A stretch of 64,000 nt of DNA from Darksidea phi (taxonomy: Eukaryota > Ascomycota > Dothideomycetes > Pleosporales > Lentitheciaceae). This document shows, piece after piece, positions 34,220 through 45,888 of this stretch; within the stretch, counting starts at the first letter, position 1, and each line of letters begins with the position of its first letter. The DNA is taken from NCBI GenBank assembly GCA_030770425.1, contig JASJFT010000186.1, forward strand, positions 28,611 through 92,610, written 5' to 3'. A program made the translations under genes and the position numbers. Under the pieces are notes generated by a model. The model saw nothing but the letters and a program-made list of their open reading frames with translations, was not told the DNA's origin and searched no databases.

Positions 34220-36855
34220 CTAGGAAGAAATCCTAAAAACATTAACTGTATCAACATATGTACTGTTATTATCCACATTCGCCACCAAATCGACCCCATC
34301 CCGTGTAATCATCTGCGTCGCTCCCACTGTATTCAAGTTATAGATGTTGATACCATGCGATAAGCCATGGCCTTCAATGCTGAAAATGCGCGTCTGGCAG
34401 ATGCCCTCAGAGGGAACATCAGAGCAGGAAGTATTGTAGTTGTTGAAGAAGGAATATAGGCCGAGGCCGTAGCCGTGGATGGAGGAGCTACGAAGAATGC
34501 GGAGCGCCCAGCCGTCAGAACTGTTGACGGATGGGGCGGTGGAATTAGTGGTGGAGTTCGAAGGGAATGGAGCGGCTGGGGTCGGTGTGAAGACAGGATC
34601 GAAACGAGCTTTGTCCTCTGGGAAGGGGATTGTGGCATCGGGATTGGGTTGGTAATAACTAGGTTTCGTTAGCGGGCTGTGTAGAGGGCGGCGTGCATGC
34701 TTACGCTGTCTCCGTCTGAAGCTGTCCCATGAAGATGTCCTTCGTGTCAACGAACTGATACTCATATTTCACATGATGCTCCACAGCCGTTCCGTAAAGC
34801 CATATTCGTCCCTGTAGGCTCTCGACGAGGAGGCCACGACCGGCATAGAGTGTGATTTGCGTGTTGTTGTTGAGTGTGTCATCGAGATCGTGGTCAGCGA
34901 CCCACAGCCAGTTATTCTCCATATACAAGCCCGACGCCCACTTCGTGACATGCATAGTCAGATAGGCAGCGAGACAATTCCGGTTCAGCGTTTCTTCAGT
35001 GACCTTGACATTGGGCGTCTTCGGACACTGCTCATTCTGCAGTCCAGAACCAGCAAAGCCTCCAATCCTTGCGTGCACATCCCACAGACCGGCCGGCTGA
35101 TCGACAGAGTAGAGGTTGTACTCAATTAGAACCGCACCAGCTTGCGTGCCTTGAGTGCTAACAAACATATCAGACCATTCGAGAGAGCCCTGCTCGCCTT
35201 GATTACCAACTAGCACGACAGGTTGAGGATTAGCGATGTCGTTGAAGAAGGCACCGCTTGACAAAATAACGGATGCGAGGGCCTCGCCAACGATCCTAGA
35301 GCCGGGTGGGATGTAGATCGTGCGAGTGACCTTGTAGAATCCGGCATCAACGTAAAGGATCTTGCCCTCAGCTTTGGCCTTAAGGATAGCAGCGTTAAGT
35401 GTATCAGTGTCATCGGTAATACCATCGCCCTTGGCTCCAAGATCGCGTGCGCTGAGGAACTGGTCAAGTGGCACCTCACCGTACTGCGGCTTGGACCTCT
35501 CGTAGTACTTTCCTTGCGCATCGAGGAGGTTCGTAGGTCTTTTTGTAGCGTCAATGGTGCCCTGGGCCTCAACCGGGCCATCAGGCAGGTATCTGTGGCC
35601 ATCGGCCCAAGCTGCAATCTTGCTTGCACCGGATGATCCTGCCAGAATTGTGCCATTGGTGCCAGCGATAGCGGTCTGGACATTCTCGAGCTCGACATTC
35701 TCAAGGTAGATGCTGCCCGCGCTGTCTGGGAATGAGTCTCGAGTCCGGGCAGAGATGATTCCGATAGGAGTGTTCTTGATTGAGCTGTCGAAAAGAGTGA
35801 TGGATCCCACATTAACGGCCTGCGATCCGCCTGCCGAGATGTTGAAACCAACTTGGCAGTTGTTGATCGAAACGCTCTTATACGTCCAACCCCAGTCCCA
35901 GAGCTGGTTTATAGCGGTAACGCAGTTATTAAAGGTCAAGTTTCTCGTGGTGAACTGCTGGTTTCCAACGTTGAATCCATTCAATCCACCATTGAAAACG
36001 AGGTCAGTCATGAAACCGCCTGAGCCTTCTTCAATGAAAAGACCTTGGTGCTGCGTTCCATTTTCGGCCGACAGGTTGAAGACCACATTCTGGAGACTAG
36101 TCGTCTGTGCAGTAGGCCAATGGAGGCCTGTCGCAGACAGATTGGCAGGAATATTCGTTGTATCGAGGATAATGTTTCTGATCTGGCGGAAGAAAGTATT
36201 GGTAGGCCCGAAGCCTGTTTTACCGGTCGATTGATATGGCGAGCCATCGATCAGTCCGAGATTGGAGGCCGGGTCGAAGTTCGAGGTGGCGCGGATTGTA
36301 GGTAGGCAGTTTGGATTGCCAATGATCTTTCAAAGTTCGTAAGCTTCGTTCTAGCCACGACTTTAGAACCAAGCTTACCTGTGTATAGTAATAATCGATT
36401 ATAGACGCAGATATCGCATACACACCCTCAGGAAAGTATACCACAGCCGGCGTATTGGTATTCGACATACAAACTCGTGGTGCACATCTTCCACCATCCG
36501 TAATCGCCTTTTGGATAGCAGCCGTATCATCCGTCACTCCATCGCCGACAGCGCCATAATCTTTGACGTTCCTGAATACTTGGTAACCTTCCGATCCATA
36601 GGTACCATTCAGGTCGAAGCCAAGATATGTTGCATTTTTGTTGAAAGAAGCAACGCCCTGGTGCTTGATGTTCTCCATCCAGTATGGAGCACATGAGCCA
36701 TTAGCTGCAGGCTCAGGAGCGGCAGCGACTGGTTCCTCTCGAGCAACGGCCGGCGCCGGCTGCACGCGAACGTGAGAGACAGCATGCTGGTAACGAGTGT
36801 CGAGCGCTACCGCTGCGCTAGCAAATCCAACCACACCCAAAGCAGAGAAGTGCAT
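34220..36855 (-). CDS. GH55-type exo-beta-1,3-glucanase (pectate-lyase-like fold)
   Basis: Exons 36855-36379, 36326-34705 and 34658-34220 give 845 aa. A signal peptide (MHFSALGVVGFASAAVA) precedes a short Ala/Pro-rich linker. Two right-handed beta-helix halves follow, each starting with the same signature: VKDYGAVGDGVTDDTAAIQKAI near residue 95 and ARDLGAKGDGITDDTDTLNAAI near residue 415. This double arrangement is typical of the GH55 glucan 1,3-beta-glucosidase family. Other marks are VVYFPEGVYAIS, ILYVDAGFYKV, FVSTQGTQAGAVLIEYNL and a C-terminal WALRILRSSSIHGYGLGLYSFF. The enzyme should be secreted and remove glucose from beta-1,3-glucan, in wall remodelling or nutrition. Many N-glycosylation sequons are visible. 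The catalytic residue was not assigned. Confidence 0.92.
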
Positions 36856-37665
36856 CTTGACAGCTTAACGAGCGACTGTCAGAAATAAAACGACAGGAAG
36901 GCAAACAGCAGAGAGCTGTTAAGGAGCAGACCAGGGAAGCTCACCTAGTTATTGAATCAGCTGAATTGCTGACCCAGGATGAAGATCCGTCGATCTCTGG
37001 GGCCGTTTCTTGCAACTAATGCCTATGGCTCCACAGCCAACCAGAGCCCTTTGGGATGTTAACAATGGAAAAAGTAAGCTTCGAGTACTTGAATCTTGTT
37101 CTGAAACAATGCGACTTGCTTCGTTAGTCGAAATTCTTAGGCTACAGGCTTGAGGAAACCGGAAGTTTACTTTAAAGCTAAAAACGCTGGGGAGAGGCTT
37201 CGTTCCATTTTACGCTTCTTTCAGTGGCAAAGACATGCCGTGTCTCCCACCCTCAGAAACTCTGATTGGGGCTGGGAGAGTCAACTCGCATTGTTGAGCA
37301 GCACGATACGTGGAGCACCCGTATGACCGGAACTGAATACGAAGTGGCCATATTGTGAGTAATTTCGATCAGCGGTTCCGCCACCGACGCGTCAACAGTG
37401 CGGGGGATGCATGGTGAGCCATCGTGATGGGAATGAAAAGCCAGGGAAGCTGCAGCGGTCAGGGGCTGCATTTCTGTTCCAGTGAGCATCCTTGTCACTT
37501 CACGCAAGCACGTGATAGCTTCCATCGGCGAAACACTGCCATAGCGCCGACGCTCGCCGTGAACTTTTTCAGCACGTCACAGACAGCTCCAACGAATCCA
37601 GCAACATCAACAACGCCAGTCTTCCCTCCGCAAACATCCACGTCAAAATCGCCTTCACACTCAAC
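36856..37665. promoter_or_regulatory. Divergent promoter region (GH55 / TOM5)
   Basis: About 0.8 kb separates the minus-strand glucanase start from the plus-strand TOM5 start, so both promoters lie here. A frame open from 37424 runs into TOM5 but is a chance extension. No repeat or operator was identified. Confidence 0.5.
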
Positions 37666-37999
37666 ATGTTTGGAGGTACGTCCAAATCCCCGCCATCTCG
37701 AAACCCGACACCACGAAACTATGCGCCGCTGCAACAGTGCCTATCTCCTTATGCTAACACATGCCTTTCCAGCACCACCCCAACCATCTAAAGCCGAGCT
37801 TGAAGCCGCAGAGCGCCAGACCACCTCGGACATTAAATGGACGGCCGCCGCGGCTGCCGTGTTGTATCTCTGTATGTACAAACCCTAGGTTACGCACGAG
37901 AAGGAAGCCTGGCGCGCACGAAATTCTCTTATAGGAAATGTAAGGCTAATATCTGGGATAGCACCTTTCCTCGTCGACTACGCGCGCAAACTTGTATAA
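37666..37999 (+). CDS. TOM5: Mitochondrial import receptor subunit Tom5
   Basis: A very small gene: exons 37666-37675 (10 nt), 37773-37871 and 37962-37999 give only 48 aa. It reads MFGAPPQPSKAELEAAE, then a hydrophobic WTAAAAAVLYL segment, and ends SPFLVDYARKLV. A short MFG/Pro start, an acidic helix and a C-terminal tail anchor with SPF..D are what fungal Tom5 proteins look like. Tom5 is a tail-anchored subunit of the outer-membrane TOM complex that helps pass preproteins into the Tom40 pore. The frame continues correctly over both introns (96 and 90 nt). A CTAAC branch is seen in the first. The gene is easily missed because of its micro first exon. Confidence 0.82.
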
Positions 38000-38435
38000 T
38001 TTCGATCGATCGGCTTTCGCGGATTAAGTCTCGAACAGGAGACGGCATTGTATAGGGATTGGTGGCGCTCACACATGAGCCAGCATGGCAATGGCCGTGG
38101 TCAGAGCACTGTATTATAGCAAGATGGCTCGAGGCACTGTAACAACATGGGATGACTTTTCACACTGGCATTTGAGCGGCAAGGCTCTGGTGTCTATGGG
38201 TACAAAGGGATAGAAAAATCCAGGTCCTGCAGGAACCCACACCTGCTTTTCAATCCGCTTTCTCAACGTCTTATCTTGGTACAGTTGGATTTGTCCGGGT
38301 CGCAAAATAGTGGGCAGAATGAGGTCTCCCTCCTGTCACCCCCGGTCCCGTATGATTGTGCTAGAACATAGCTAGCTGTCATTGCCTCTTGCCGTCTCCC
38401 AAGATGGTCCTACACGCTCGATCCGGTCGTGACTT
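38000..38435. other. Convergent intergenic region
   Basis: The 3' flanks of TOM5 and of the nucleoporin gene. No gene or repeat is seen. Confidence 0.55.
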
Positions 38436-39846
38436 TCACCTCCCCCCAAGCGTAGATTTCGTGGGCTGCTTCTTTTCCTTCTCTTTCTCCCACTCTCCGT
38501 ACTCCTCCTTTGTATCGTCGATCCACTTCTTGAGATGTTCAAGCTGCTTGTCGTAGTCCTTGAGGAGCTATGCCATGTTAGCTTAGTAGTCTGACACATA
38601 TCATTTTGACTCACCTTCTCCAACGCCTTCTGATCTTCATCAGACAACACCTCCCCGTTTTGCTGGTTCTCAACCGCCTTGTCCAGTTTCTCCGTCTCCT
38701 TCTGCAAGATTTGTGCGCGTTCTCGCACTCCGGACATGCGCGCCCAAATTTCCTCTTGTCGGCCACCCAGCACTGGATCAAAGGTTTTCTTTTCCAGCTC
38801 AATAAGCTTCTTCTTCAGCTCCTCCTCTGCCTGATCCATGACGTATCCTCGATTCCTTAGGATCTGCACCTTGGTCGCTAGCGCAAGCGTTCGCTGGGTG
38901 TGCACAATGTGTTTCCGCTTTGCTTCCGTTATCCGGGACGCCACGTTTAACTCATGTTGATCTTTCATCAACGAGAGACTGTTGTTAATCTCGTGCAGCC
39001 GTGTTCGCAGACCGGTCACGGCAAGAGCCTGGTAATTGATGCGCGCCGCTATCTCCTCAAAGCCACGAGCAAGCACTGGGATGGAACCGTCACTTGGCTT
39101 GTTCGCTAGGGCCTCCTCCCACTTTCTCCCGTCTTCGTAGGGTGCGGGGCCATAGAAGGGAGCTTCGTCCGGCTTGACTGAGTTGTAGAAGTAGTACTGA
39201 AAGACGCATTCTGGGTCTCGCGGGTCCCACTTGCTGTTTAGGGTCTTAATTTGTTCCACAACCGACTTCTCTCCTACGTCATGTTAGAATGCATCGCAAG
39301 TTTGAATGCGAGGCACCTACGCTGGCCGCTCACAGAAGCGCTTGCAAAGGGCGTATTCAAGGACTGTCTGAGCTGCGGGAGACCTTGTTGTTGCTGCTGC
39401 AATTGCTGCGCCTGGACAGCATTGAGTGATGGCGCCGGTTGCAGTCTTCCGCCGAAGAGGCTGTTGTTGAAGTTACCTTGCTGCTGCCCTTGTTGTTGCT
39501 GCTGCTGCTGCTGTTGGGGTTGTTGTTGGGGTTGGCCGAACAGACTATTCGTATTTTGCTGCTGTTGTGATGCGCCAAATAGGCCAGTGTTTTGTTGTTG
39601 GGGGGCTGCTGTCGACCCGAAGAGACCGGTGTTCTGCTGTTGTTGCGGAGCTGCGCTCGCACCAAAGAGGCCAGTGTTCTGTTGCTGCTGAGGAGCTGTG
39701 GAGCCACCGAAGAGGCCTTGGGCGGGTTGCGTAGTGGCCGTCTGTTGTTGTGATTGACCGAATAACCCTCCAGGCGGCGCAGTGGTGCTTCCGAACAGTG
39801 TTCCCGTTTTCCTTTCCGTCTGACCAAGGTTCCCAAAAAGGGACAT
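38436..39846 (-). CDS. NUP57: FG nucleoporin of the Nup54/Nup57 family
   Basis: Exons 39846-39321, 39273-38615 and 38567-38436 give 438 aa. The first 165 residues are a Gln/Gly-rich FG domain with nine LFG motifs (SLFGN, TLFGS, GLFGQ and others), including a QQQNTGLFG unit repeated three times and a long poly-Gln stretch. From about residue 180 comes the structured part: [29 protein letters not shown] and [21 protein letters not shown]. Helical coiled coils follow ([35 protein letters not shown]). This is the Nup54 alpha/beta region plus coiled coils that pair with Nup62- and Nup58-type partners in the central channel of the nuclear pore. I use Met 39846; an in-frame ATG at 39924 exists but lies before the usual MSLFG start. 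Confidence 0.93.
39474..39720 (-). repeat. Poly-Gln and QQNTGLFG repeats within the nucleoporin
   Basis: Imperfect CAG/CAA runs (about 39474-39535) encode poly-Gln. Further along (about 39590-39700) a roughly 39-bp unit encoding [16 protein letters not shown] blocks recurs three times. Such blocks change length readily by replication slippage. Confidence 0.8.
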
Positions 39847-40192
39847 TATGGAGGCAGTATCCGCACCGTTTGTTTTAGTGAGCAGGGCTTCGAACGCGTC
39901 CACGGAACGCGCTGGGGTTCGCAAGGACTATGAGCAAGAGCGCAAAACACAGGAAACTCGATGACCTCAGCCTGACTAGAAGAGATTGGGAGGGGAAGGC
40001 CGAGGAGAGTCCGCGATGGGTGACGAGCAGTTGTTTGTTGCAGGCAGCGCGCAAAGCTCAAGCTGCGGTCGGCTAATCCCTGTCACATCGCAGTCTTGCC
40101 AAGCCCGACTTCAACTCGCAGAGTGACGAACCAGCTCCGATCTTAGTCCACCTCGTCCACCATAAACTCGCCATTGGCGCCCTAGACTCAAC
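39847..40192. promoter_or_regulatory. Divergent promoter region (NUP57 / NDUFA8)
   Basis: A short 346-bp gap between two genes read away from each other, so both promoters are compact. No defined element was recognised. Confidence 0.5.
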
Positions 40193-40815
40193 ATGTCGGC
40201 ACGCCAGCCCAGGTAGGCGTCTTTCTAGAGCTCCAAAGGAGGACATCACAAGCTAATTCACCGCAGATTCAACGACCAAAACCTCATCGACACCACCCCT
40301 CTTCCCGACCACATTCCCAAGGTCAAGGAGCTCGGCTCGAGCTCTGCCCCCCTCCTCAGCGCGTCCTTCTTCATCGGTGCGCGATGCAAGGCCTACAACG
40401 ATGACTACATGATGTGCAAGACCGAGGCCAATGGCCGGGGCGAGCTGGACTGCATGAAGGAGGGTCGCAAGGTGACGCGATGTGCGGCAAGCGTGTATGG
40501 TCTACCAGATGAGTCGGATGTCGGGGTTATGTGACTGATTGCCAGGCAGGATCGAGGATATCAACAAGCATTGTCTGGCCGAGTTTCGCACCCATTGGCA
40601 GTGCCTGGAGAACCACAATCAACAACTGTGGAATTGTCGTTCGGAAGAGCGGAGGCTGAACAAGTGCGTGTTTGACAAGCTAGTATGTGACTTTACCAGC
40701 CTTGTGTATCTCCAATATCTAATCTCTGCAGAAATTAGAGAAGACGATACCAGATACACCAAAAGGCGAGACACCGGTCCATCTGCGGACGCGCAACATC
40801 TTTGCGTCACACTAG
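40193..40815 (+). CDS. NDUFA8: Complex I subunit NDUFA8 (twin CX9C, 20.8 kDa type)
   Basis: Exons 40193-40212, 40267-40494, 40550-40682 and 40732-40815 give 154 aa. Two CHCH domains are complete. The first has CKAYNDDYMMC and CMKEGRKVTRC; the second has CLAEFRTHWQC and CRSEERRLNKC. Each pair shows nine residues between its Cys. The C-terminus KTIPDTPKGETPVHLRTRNIF is typical of fungal homologues. It is an intermembrane-space-facing accessory subunit of NADH:ubiquinone oxidoreductase, imported and oxidised by the Mia40 route (family knowledge). The second intron ends at the later of two AG sites (GCAG at 40549), because only that choice gives VIEDINKHC in frame. Confidence 0.93.
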
Positions 40816-41354
40816 TTTGTACATTACCCGGCGGGAACAGAAAATCAAGAACAGTTTTCTCACCAACGTGGAGTTTAATCCAGAATCTTGGAGTGATCGT
40901 TTGCCACGATGACTGACCACTAGCTACTCTGACGGTTTGTCAATCACGCTAACCACGTAACGTGCACTGAGTCCGTCCGTACATATTCAATGTCCACGAC
41001 CTCTACCACCTGAGCGCGCCGTCCTTGTAGCTTCTAGTATGAGTGTGCGCTGCAGTCATTCCCTTCTCTACAGTCGCGTTTCTGCGAGCGCGGCCATGGT
41101 GAAGCCACACCCGCGAATTCTTGCACGCAGCGCTTCACTGTCACCACTTGCAGCTTCACTACCTCTTTGTTCACTGACTTGTTGATCACATTCTTTCTAT
41201 TGTCAAAACTCCTCTTATTGTTCGTATTGTGCGTGTCCTTCGCTTCTTTTCTTACTCGCACTTCTACTTCCGCCTTCAGCGACACACCCCACGTTCAACA
41301 ACACCACTCATAGCTACGACTACGCACACAACTCATCGATCAAGCCCTTCATCC
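40816..41354. other. Intergenic region
   Basis: 3' flank of NDUFA8 and promoter/leader of the next plus-strand gene. The last 130 bases are pyrimidine-rich, typical of a leader. No gene is seen. Confidence 0.5.
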
Positions 41355-42349
41355 ATGTACGCATACGCCTTCCGTACATTCAACTCTGTTTCTGCACCGA
41401 CGGTGCTCCCATCGACAACCAGCATGTCCGCCAATCCGTTCTCCGGCTCCTATGCCGCATCCGACAGCAGTGACCCGCCCCCTTTCTATGAAGAGCACAA
41501 GCATGATGGCAAGATTATTGCCTTCCCAGAGACTGTTCCAGTCCCCTTCCTCGACGCAGTCTCTCCTATGCGCTCCTTCGGTTCAGAGTCCAACGACTCC
41601 TCCCCGAGTACTACTCCAAACACTCCGCCGCCGACATCGTCATATGGCAAGATCGAATGGACGAATGCGGATCTGAGTATGTGTCTCCTTAGAGACCTTC
41701 AACGTGTATTGGCTAACATGTCACAGACTACTTGCTCAGCGCCCTCTATCCCGACCAGATGGTCTCTAACGAGCTCTTCTTCGCCCCGCGACTTGAGAGC
41801 CTCCAGGATGTCGCGTATCCGGTCCGCCTAGAGCTCTACCTGCGCATTCCGACGACGCCAGTCCCCAGTGAAGCCTACGCTGTAACGGCACCAATCGGCA
41901 CCGGTCGCCCAGTCAGCAAAGTCCTTGTTGCTGCCTCGCTCCTCAGCAGTTCCGCCGCGCTCGCCCGCCGCTCCCTCGCCGAGCGTCTTCTAGGCGACGG
42001 ATCCACCCTCCGCTACATGGGCGCGCACTACAACCTCCTCAGCACCCTGTACAGCCTTCCCCCGCCAGCCCTTGACAGCGTGCACCGCGGCATGGTGGGC
42101 ATGGCGCGGGCGGGTGAGCCGGAGTGGTATGAGAGGCTCATCCAGGTGACGGATGCAGCTGTGGATAGCTCGTGGGGTTTTGAGGCCAGGCTTGAGGCGT
42201 TCCTACTCGGGGCTGGATACTGGGAGCTGGGAAGATGGCTGTGCGCGGTGGAAACCGCTATTAAGTTGGTCGATGAAGATAGAGAGCATTACGCAGGTGT
42301 GTATTTTGAGGCGGGACGGTTCTTGGGGGAAGTAGTGAGCTCGTTATAG
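41355..42349 (+). CDS. Unknown protein, 314 aa
   Basis: Exons 41355-41676 and 41727-42349 (50-nt intron, GTATGT to CACAG) join in frame. The start could also be the in-frame ATG of MSANPFSG further on. The first 110 residues are Ser/Pro-rich and probably disordered. The rest is a compact domain: WTNADLNYLLSALYPDQMVSNELFFAPRL, then RLELYLRIP, a helical block with YNLLSTLYSLPPPALDSV, and GYWELGRWLCAVETAIKLVDEDREHY near the end. I do not recognise the family. No signal peptide or membrane helix is apparent. The two-exon structure and sharp amino-acid pattern make it a real gene. Confidence 0.65.
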
Positions 42350-42542
42350 GTGGTGGTCTACAGGTGGATGGAGACTGGAAGCGTCGGGAATGTACGATGC
42401 TAGGTAGCACGGGAGGTGAGAAGGGTAGTGAAAGCCCTCTGGATCGGTTTTTACAACGATGAGATTGTTCTTATGCTGCTTGCTTTGCGGTCTTACATTA
42501 TAGCATTCGTCAGTCCATAATATCATGCTCGTCTTGATTGCC

Positions 42543-43668
42543 TCAACAAGCCCGGCCACCCCTTGCGCCCATGAATCTCGCTCTCAACGACCCCCTGGCT
42601 GCAGCTGGACTACTCCTTAAGAATGAGCTGCCGTCCATCATTATCGAACTACTCCCCTCAAGCTCCACACTCCTCCTATTGCTTTGCTGCCTCAGCACAG
42701 GTCCCGAGTTCCTTCTCGCACCACCAGAGCTACGTCGACCCTCCCTTCTCCTATTCAACGGCGGCGGAGCAGCGAAACTGCTCTGGTTTGTATCATCCTC
42801 GTCGGAAGAGTCGATGAGCGAAGAATCCGTATGTTCATACTCCCCGGCCTCAGGAATATCCTCGTCTAGATCACGTTCCTCTTGTAGTGTTCCAGACATG
42901 CTCGCTTCCTCCATGGCCAGCATATGTGAAACTTGTCCCTCCAACATGCTTCCCTCGATGAAACTGTCCTCGTTGAAAGTAACGTCTTGTCGGGTATCGC
43001 CTTCCTGTAGTTCACTACCACTGTCCTCTTCCTCCGAAACAGACAGATCACTTTCATCAGCTTCCGCCTCCGGAACATCTTCATCCAAATCCACCTCCCC
43101 TTCGCCCTCCATCATCTCATCCCCATTCTGTTCTCTTGTCTCAGCATTCTGCGCATCCTGCTGTGCGGCCTGTAGGTCCATCATCACCTGTTCCCTCCGC
43201 GCCAACATCTCTTGCTCTTCGCGCTCATGTTCCTCGTCGATCAAAGCCTGGTATGTTTTGAGGACGCCAGGTGGACGAATCCAGGACGCGCCGTAGCGGC
43301 GAATGCTAGCTTTCCGTGCCGCGATATTGTTTTCATCAGCCTGAAGCTGTGCGAGCATCGTTCGCGAAGAGTTTCTTTGGTGGTGGTGGTGATGGTGGGT
43401 ATGCGAGTGTGAGCTTTGGCGGCGGTGGGGGTGTGTTGGTGAGGGTGGGGTTTCTTCTATTGTGGATGGTTGGGAGGGATGGTGGGATGGCCACAGGGAG
43501 GCGTCCTGGTGGTTACTTAGTACAGATGTGCCTTTTCTGACTGTGCAAGCTTCAATATGAAGCTCTTGGAGCTGCAGACGCGGTACGGCGCGTCTGTGGA
43601 CTCGACCCATAGCCATGAACTCGGGATAAACGTACCGCTCGCGGCATTATGTTCGGAAGCGACAGCAT
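42543..43668 (-). CDS. APC15: Anaphase-promoting complex subunit Apc15
   Basis: A short first exon at 43668-43636 (33 nt; MLSLPNIMPRA) joins across a 130-nt intron to 43505-42543, giving 331 aa. The start MLSLP..PR followed by a SLW motif, then after a His-rich linker QLQADENNIAARKASIRRYGASWIRPPGVLKTYQALIDEEHEREEQE, is the core of the Apc15/Mnd2 family (Apc15p). Here the Apc15 helix region is followed by long acidic and Ser-rich stretches, as in other filamentous fungi. Apc15 helps control APC/C activity and turnover of the mitotic checkpoint complex. The gene is convergent with the unknown gene at 41355-42349, with only 193 bp between the two stop codons. Without the small exon the N-terminus would be a false extension. 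Confidence 0.8.
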
Positions 43669-44260
43669 AATGCTCGATAGATTAGGGCTCAGAGCCAGGT
43701 GAATCAAGGATAGCTCTCAGAAAAGGGTTCCAGAAGATGTTCAAATCGAGCGACGCTGCAGCGAGGCTCACTGCATCGAAATGCGGGATAGCAAGAATAA
43801 GCGAGCGCACTAGCCAATGACGACCTGAACGTACCGACCACTCACTTCATCGGCCTTTCAACGTCGTCATATTTGGGCAGGAGTATCTGCAATAGGGTCC
43901 CACACTTATGTATGTATGTCATTTCATATCGTTCAGTCACAGTCTATAATCTGTTCTCTCCTACGGTCTGCTGTCTGTTTTATGAATCCCTTCAGCCACC
44001 GAAACAGACACTCCGGAACCAATCACGTCTTGGAGAAATGCATCGTCGCAAGTACACCCCGTTCGGAGAAGTACTCTAAGAGCCATCGTTCACAAGACAT
44101 CGATCATTCGTCAGTCTTCATCTCCGGCCAATCCAACAGACACGCGAGCGTCCACGCTTCAGATCAACTACCCTCTCGCTCCACACTTCTCCCATCGTCC
44201 CAAGTCCTCCCACTTATACAACAAAACAGAAAAAATCTAAGCACGGCGTGTACAAGTACT

Positions 44261-44560
44261 ATGAAGCTCTTACAGTGACGACAATCTTCTTCTCTTCTTC
44301 TGTCCTTGCGTCAGCACAGCCGCATCAAAATCCAGCAGCAACGAATATGCCCTCAATAGCCTCACCAACTACGACTACTATTGACATCGAAAAACCTTAC
44401 TAAGCCAATGCATATGACAGCACTTGTGGTGGGCGAGGCGTGGAAGCTGAGTCTGGAAATGGAAGTGGCGAGAACACGCAGTCCGGATCCGATACCTACA
44501 GAAACCGTGAGATCCAGGAGCAGGTGGATCTTTGACAGAGATAAAGATGGTCGGTGCGAG
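44261..44560 (+). pseudogene. Possible decayed small secreted protein
   Basis: ATG 44261 begins MKLL, but the frame stops at 44276-44278. One base away, a frame resembling a signal peptide (TIFFSSSVLASA) continues to TAA 44401-44403. Past that stop the same frame stays open, with Gly/Ser/Asn-rich NGSGENTQSGSDTYR, to TGA ending about 44538. If this was a gene it carries a frameshift and an internal stop. A second frame in the same stretch is also protein-like, so the case is weak. Confidence 0.22.
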
Positions 44561-45777
44561 GTTGGCTGAGACGGGGGCTAAACATCAGAATTCCCTTTCT
44601 TTAGAATTATATAATCCATTCTCCGATTAAATGGCCGGGAGACCCTACTGCGAGCTTTGGAGGCCCGTCTGCAGCCGGGACGTATAAGCACCAATATTCA
44701 CACACCGCCTTCCGGGCTCCGCCATTGGCATTTCTCTTTGCACACGAACTGCATGCGGACTGTGCGGAGTCGGATTTGTAGCTTGTCTTCAAACAAGGTT
44801 TACACTATTGACTTTGGGATGCAAACAGGCGCTAAGAGCATCGGGAGCGTGCTAGACGAATTTGGAGGCTGCGCAAGAGCCGGAGGTTGGACAAGAGCCG
44901 AGATTAAACCGTGTGAATCGTAGATCAGGAGCTAGATATTGAAGATTATGGAGACCGACGAAGGGTGATAGGATAGCTTAGAATGTAGTAGAGCTAGTAG
45001 GAGATTGCAGAATATTAGGAGGATTTGGATCTAGAATGAAGATAGAGGGCAAGAACCTTTAGATATAATAGATTCGTGGTTTCACTTGCTTATGCTGCCA
45101 TTCTCGACCACCTGTAGGCAGTAGAGTCGGCAAAGCTCATCCAGAGACGTGTCAGTACCTAGTATCGTATACTAAAGACCATTTTTATCTCGCGACTCCG
45201 ACGAGAATTTTACTCCTGAAGCTACAATGTCGATTCTATCCCTCATCGAGAGAATGCCCACTCGCTTAGCATCCTTGAGCTCGATCGAATGTCTTCTCTC
45301 TTGGTATCAACGCGCACTAGACATGTATGCTTAAATCATATTCGCCTTTACGAAGGTCTTCAAAAAGTAAGCGATGGGTGAGCATGCGGAGCACCACTCG
45401 AAAAAGCATTTGGTCACCAAGCCATGGATTTTCTCGGAACCAAACTACAGTTCTGAACGTCAAACGTGGTCGGAGAGCGGAGTGTCTCTAAAAGTGCACC
45501 GTTGCAGTTGTTATGTTATCTCCTGCCTTGTCCGGAATGTACGGGAAAAGCAAACCATGTGTTTGGATAGGATATGTCCAAAATTACATGGTTAAGCATG
45601 ACAGGAAGTCCAGCTGCATCGAGAAGTGCACTTCTATAAAATGGACCGATTAGTTTACTTCCATTCTTATGCTCCGCCGCACTTGCGCTCTCTCTTCCAA
45701 CGCGGAACTACATATTGACTGGAAGTAAAACCGCTCCATGAACATGTACAGTAGTCAAATTCTATGTCACTGTATTC

Positions 45778-45888
45778 ATGTTTATTCCACCGAAAGGTTT
45801 GCATCAAGTGCATCATGAGCAACTGCCGGTCGCAGTCTCCATGTTTATCTCGCCAGAAATCGTCTACCAACTCCATTATGTGCAACTG
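45778..45888 (+). repeat. Diverged direct repeat, 48 bp copies spaced 63 bp
   Basis: Copies at 45778-45825 and 45841-45888 agree at 32 of 48 positions by direct comparison. Both start ATGTTTAT and end GCAACTG. Many differences are C/T or A/G changes. In the plus frame both encode a MFI.P.....Q.H..QL pattern. Confidence 0.45.
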
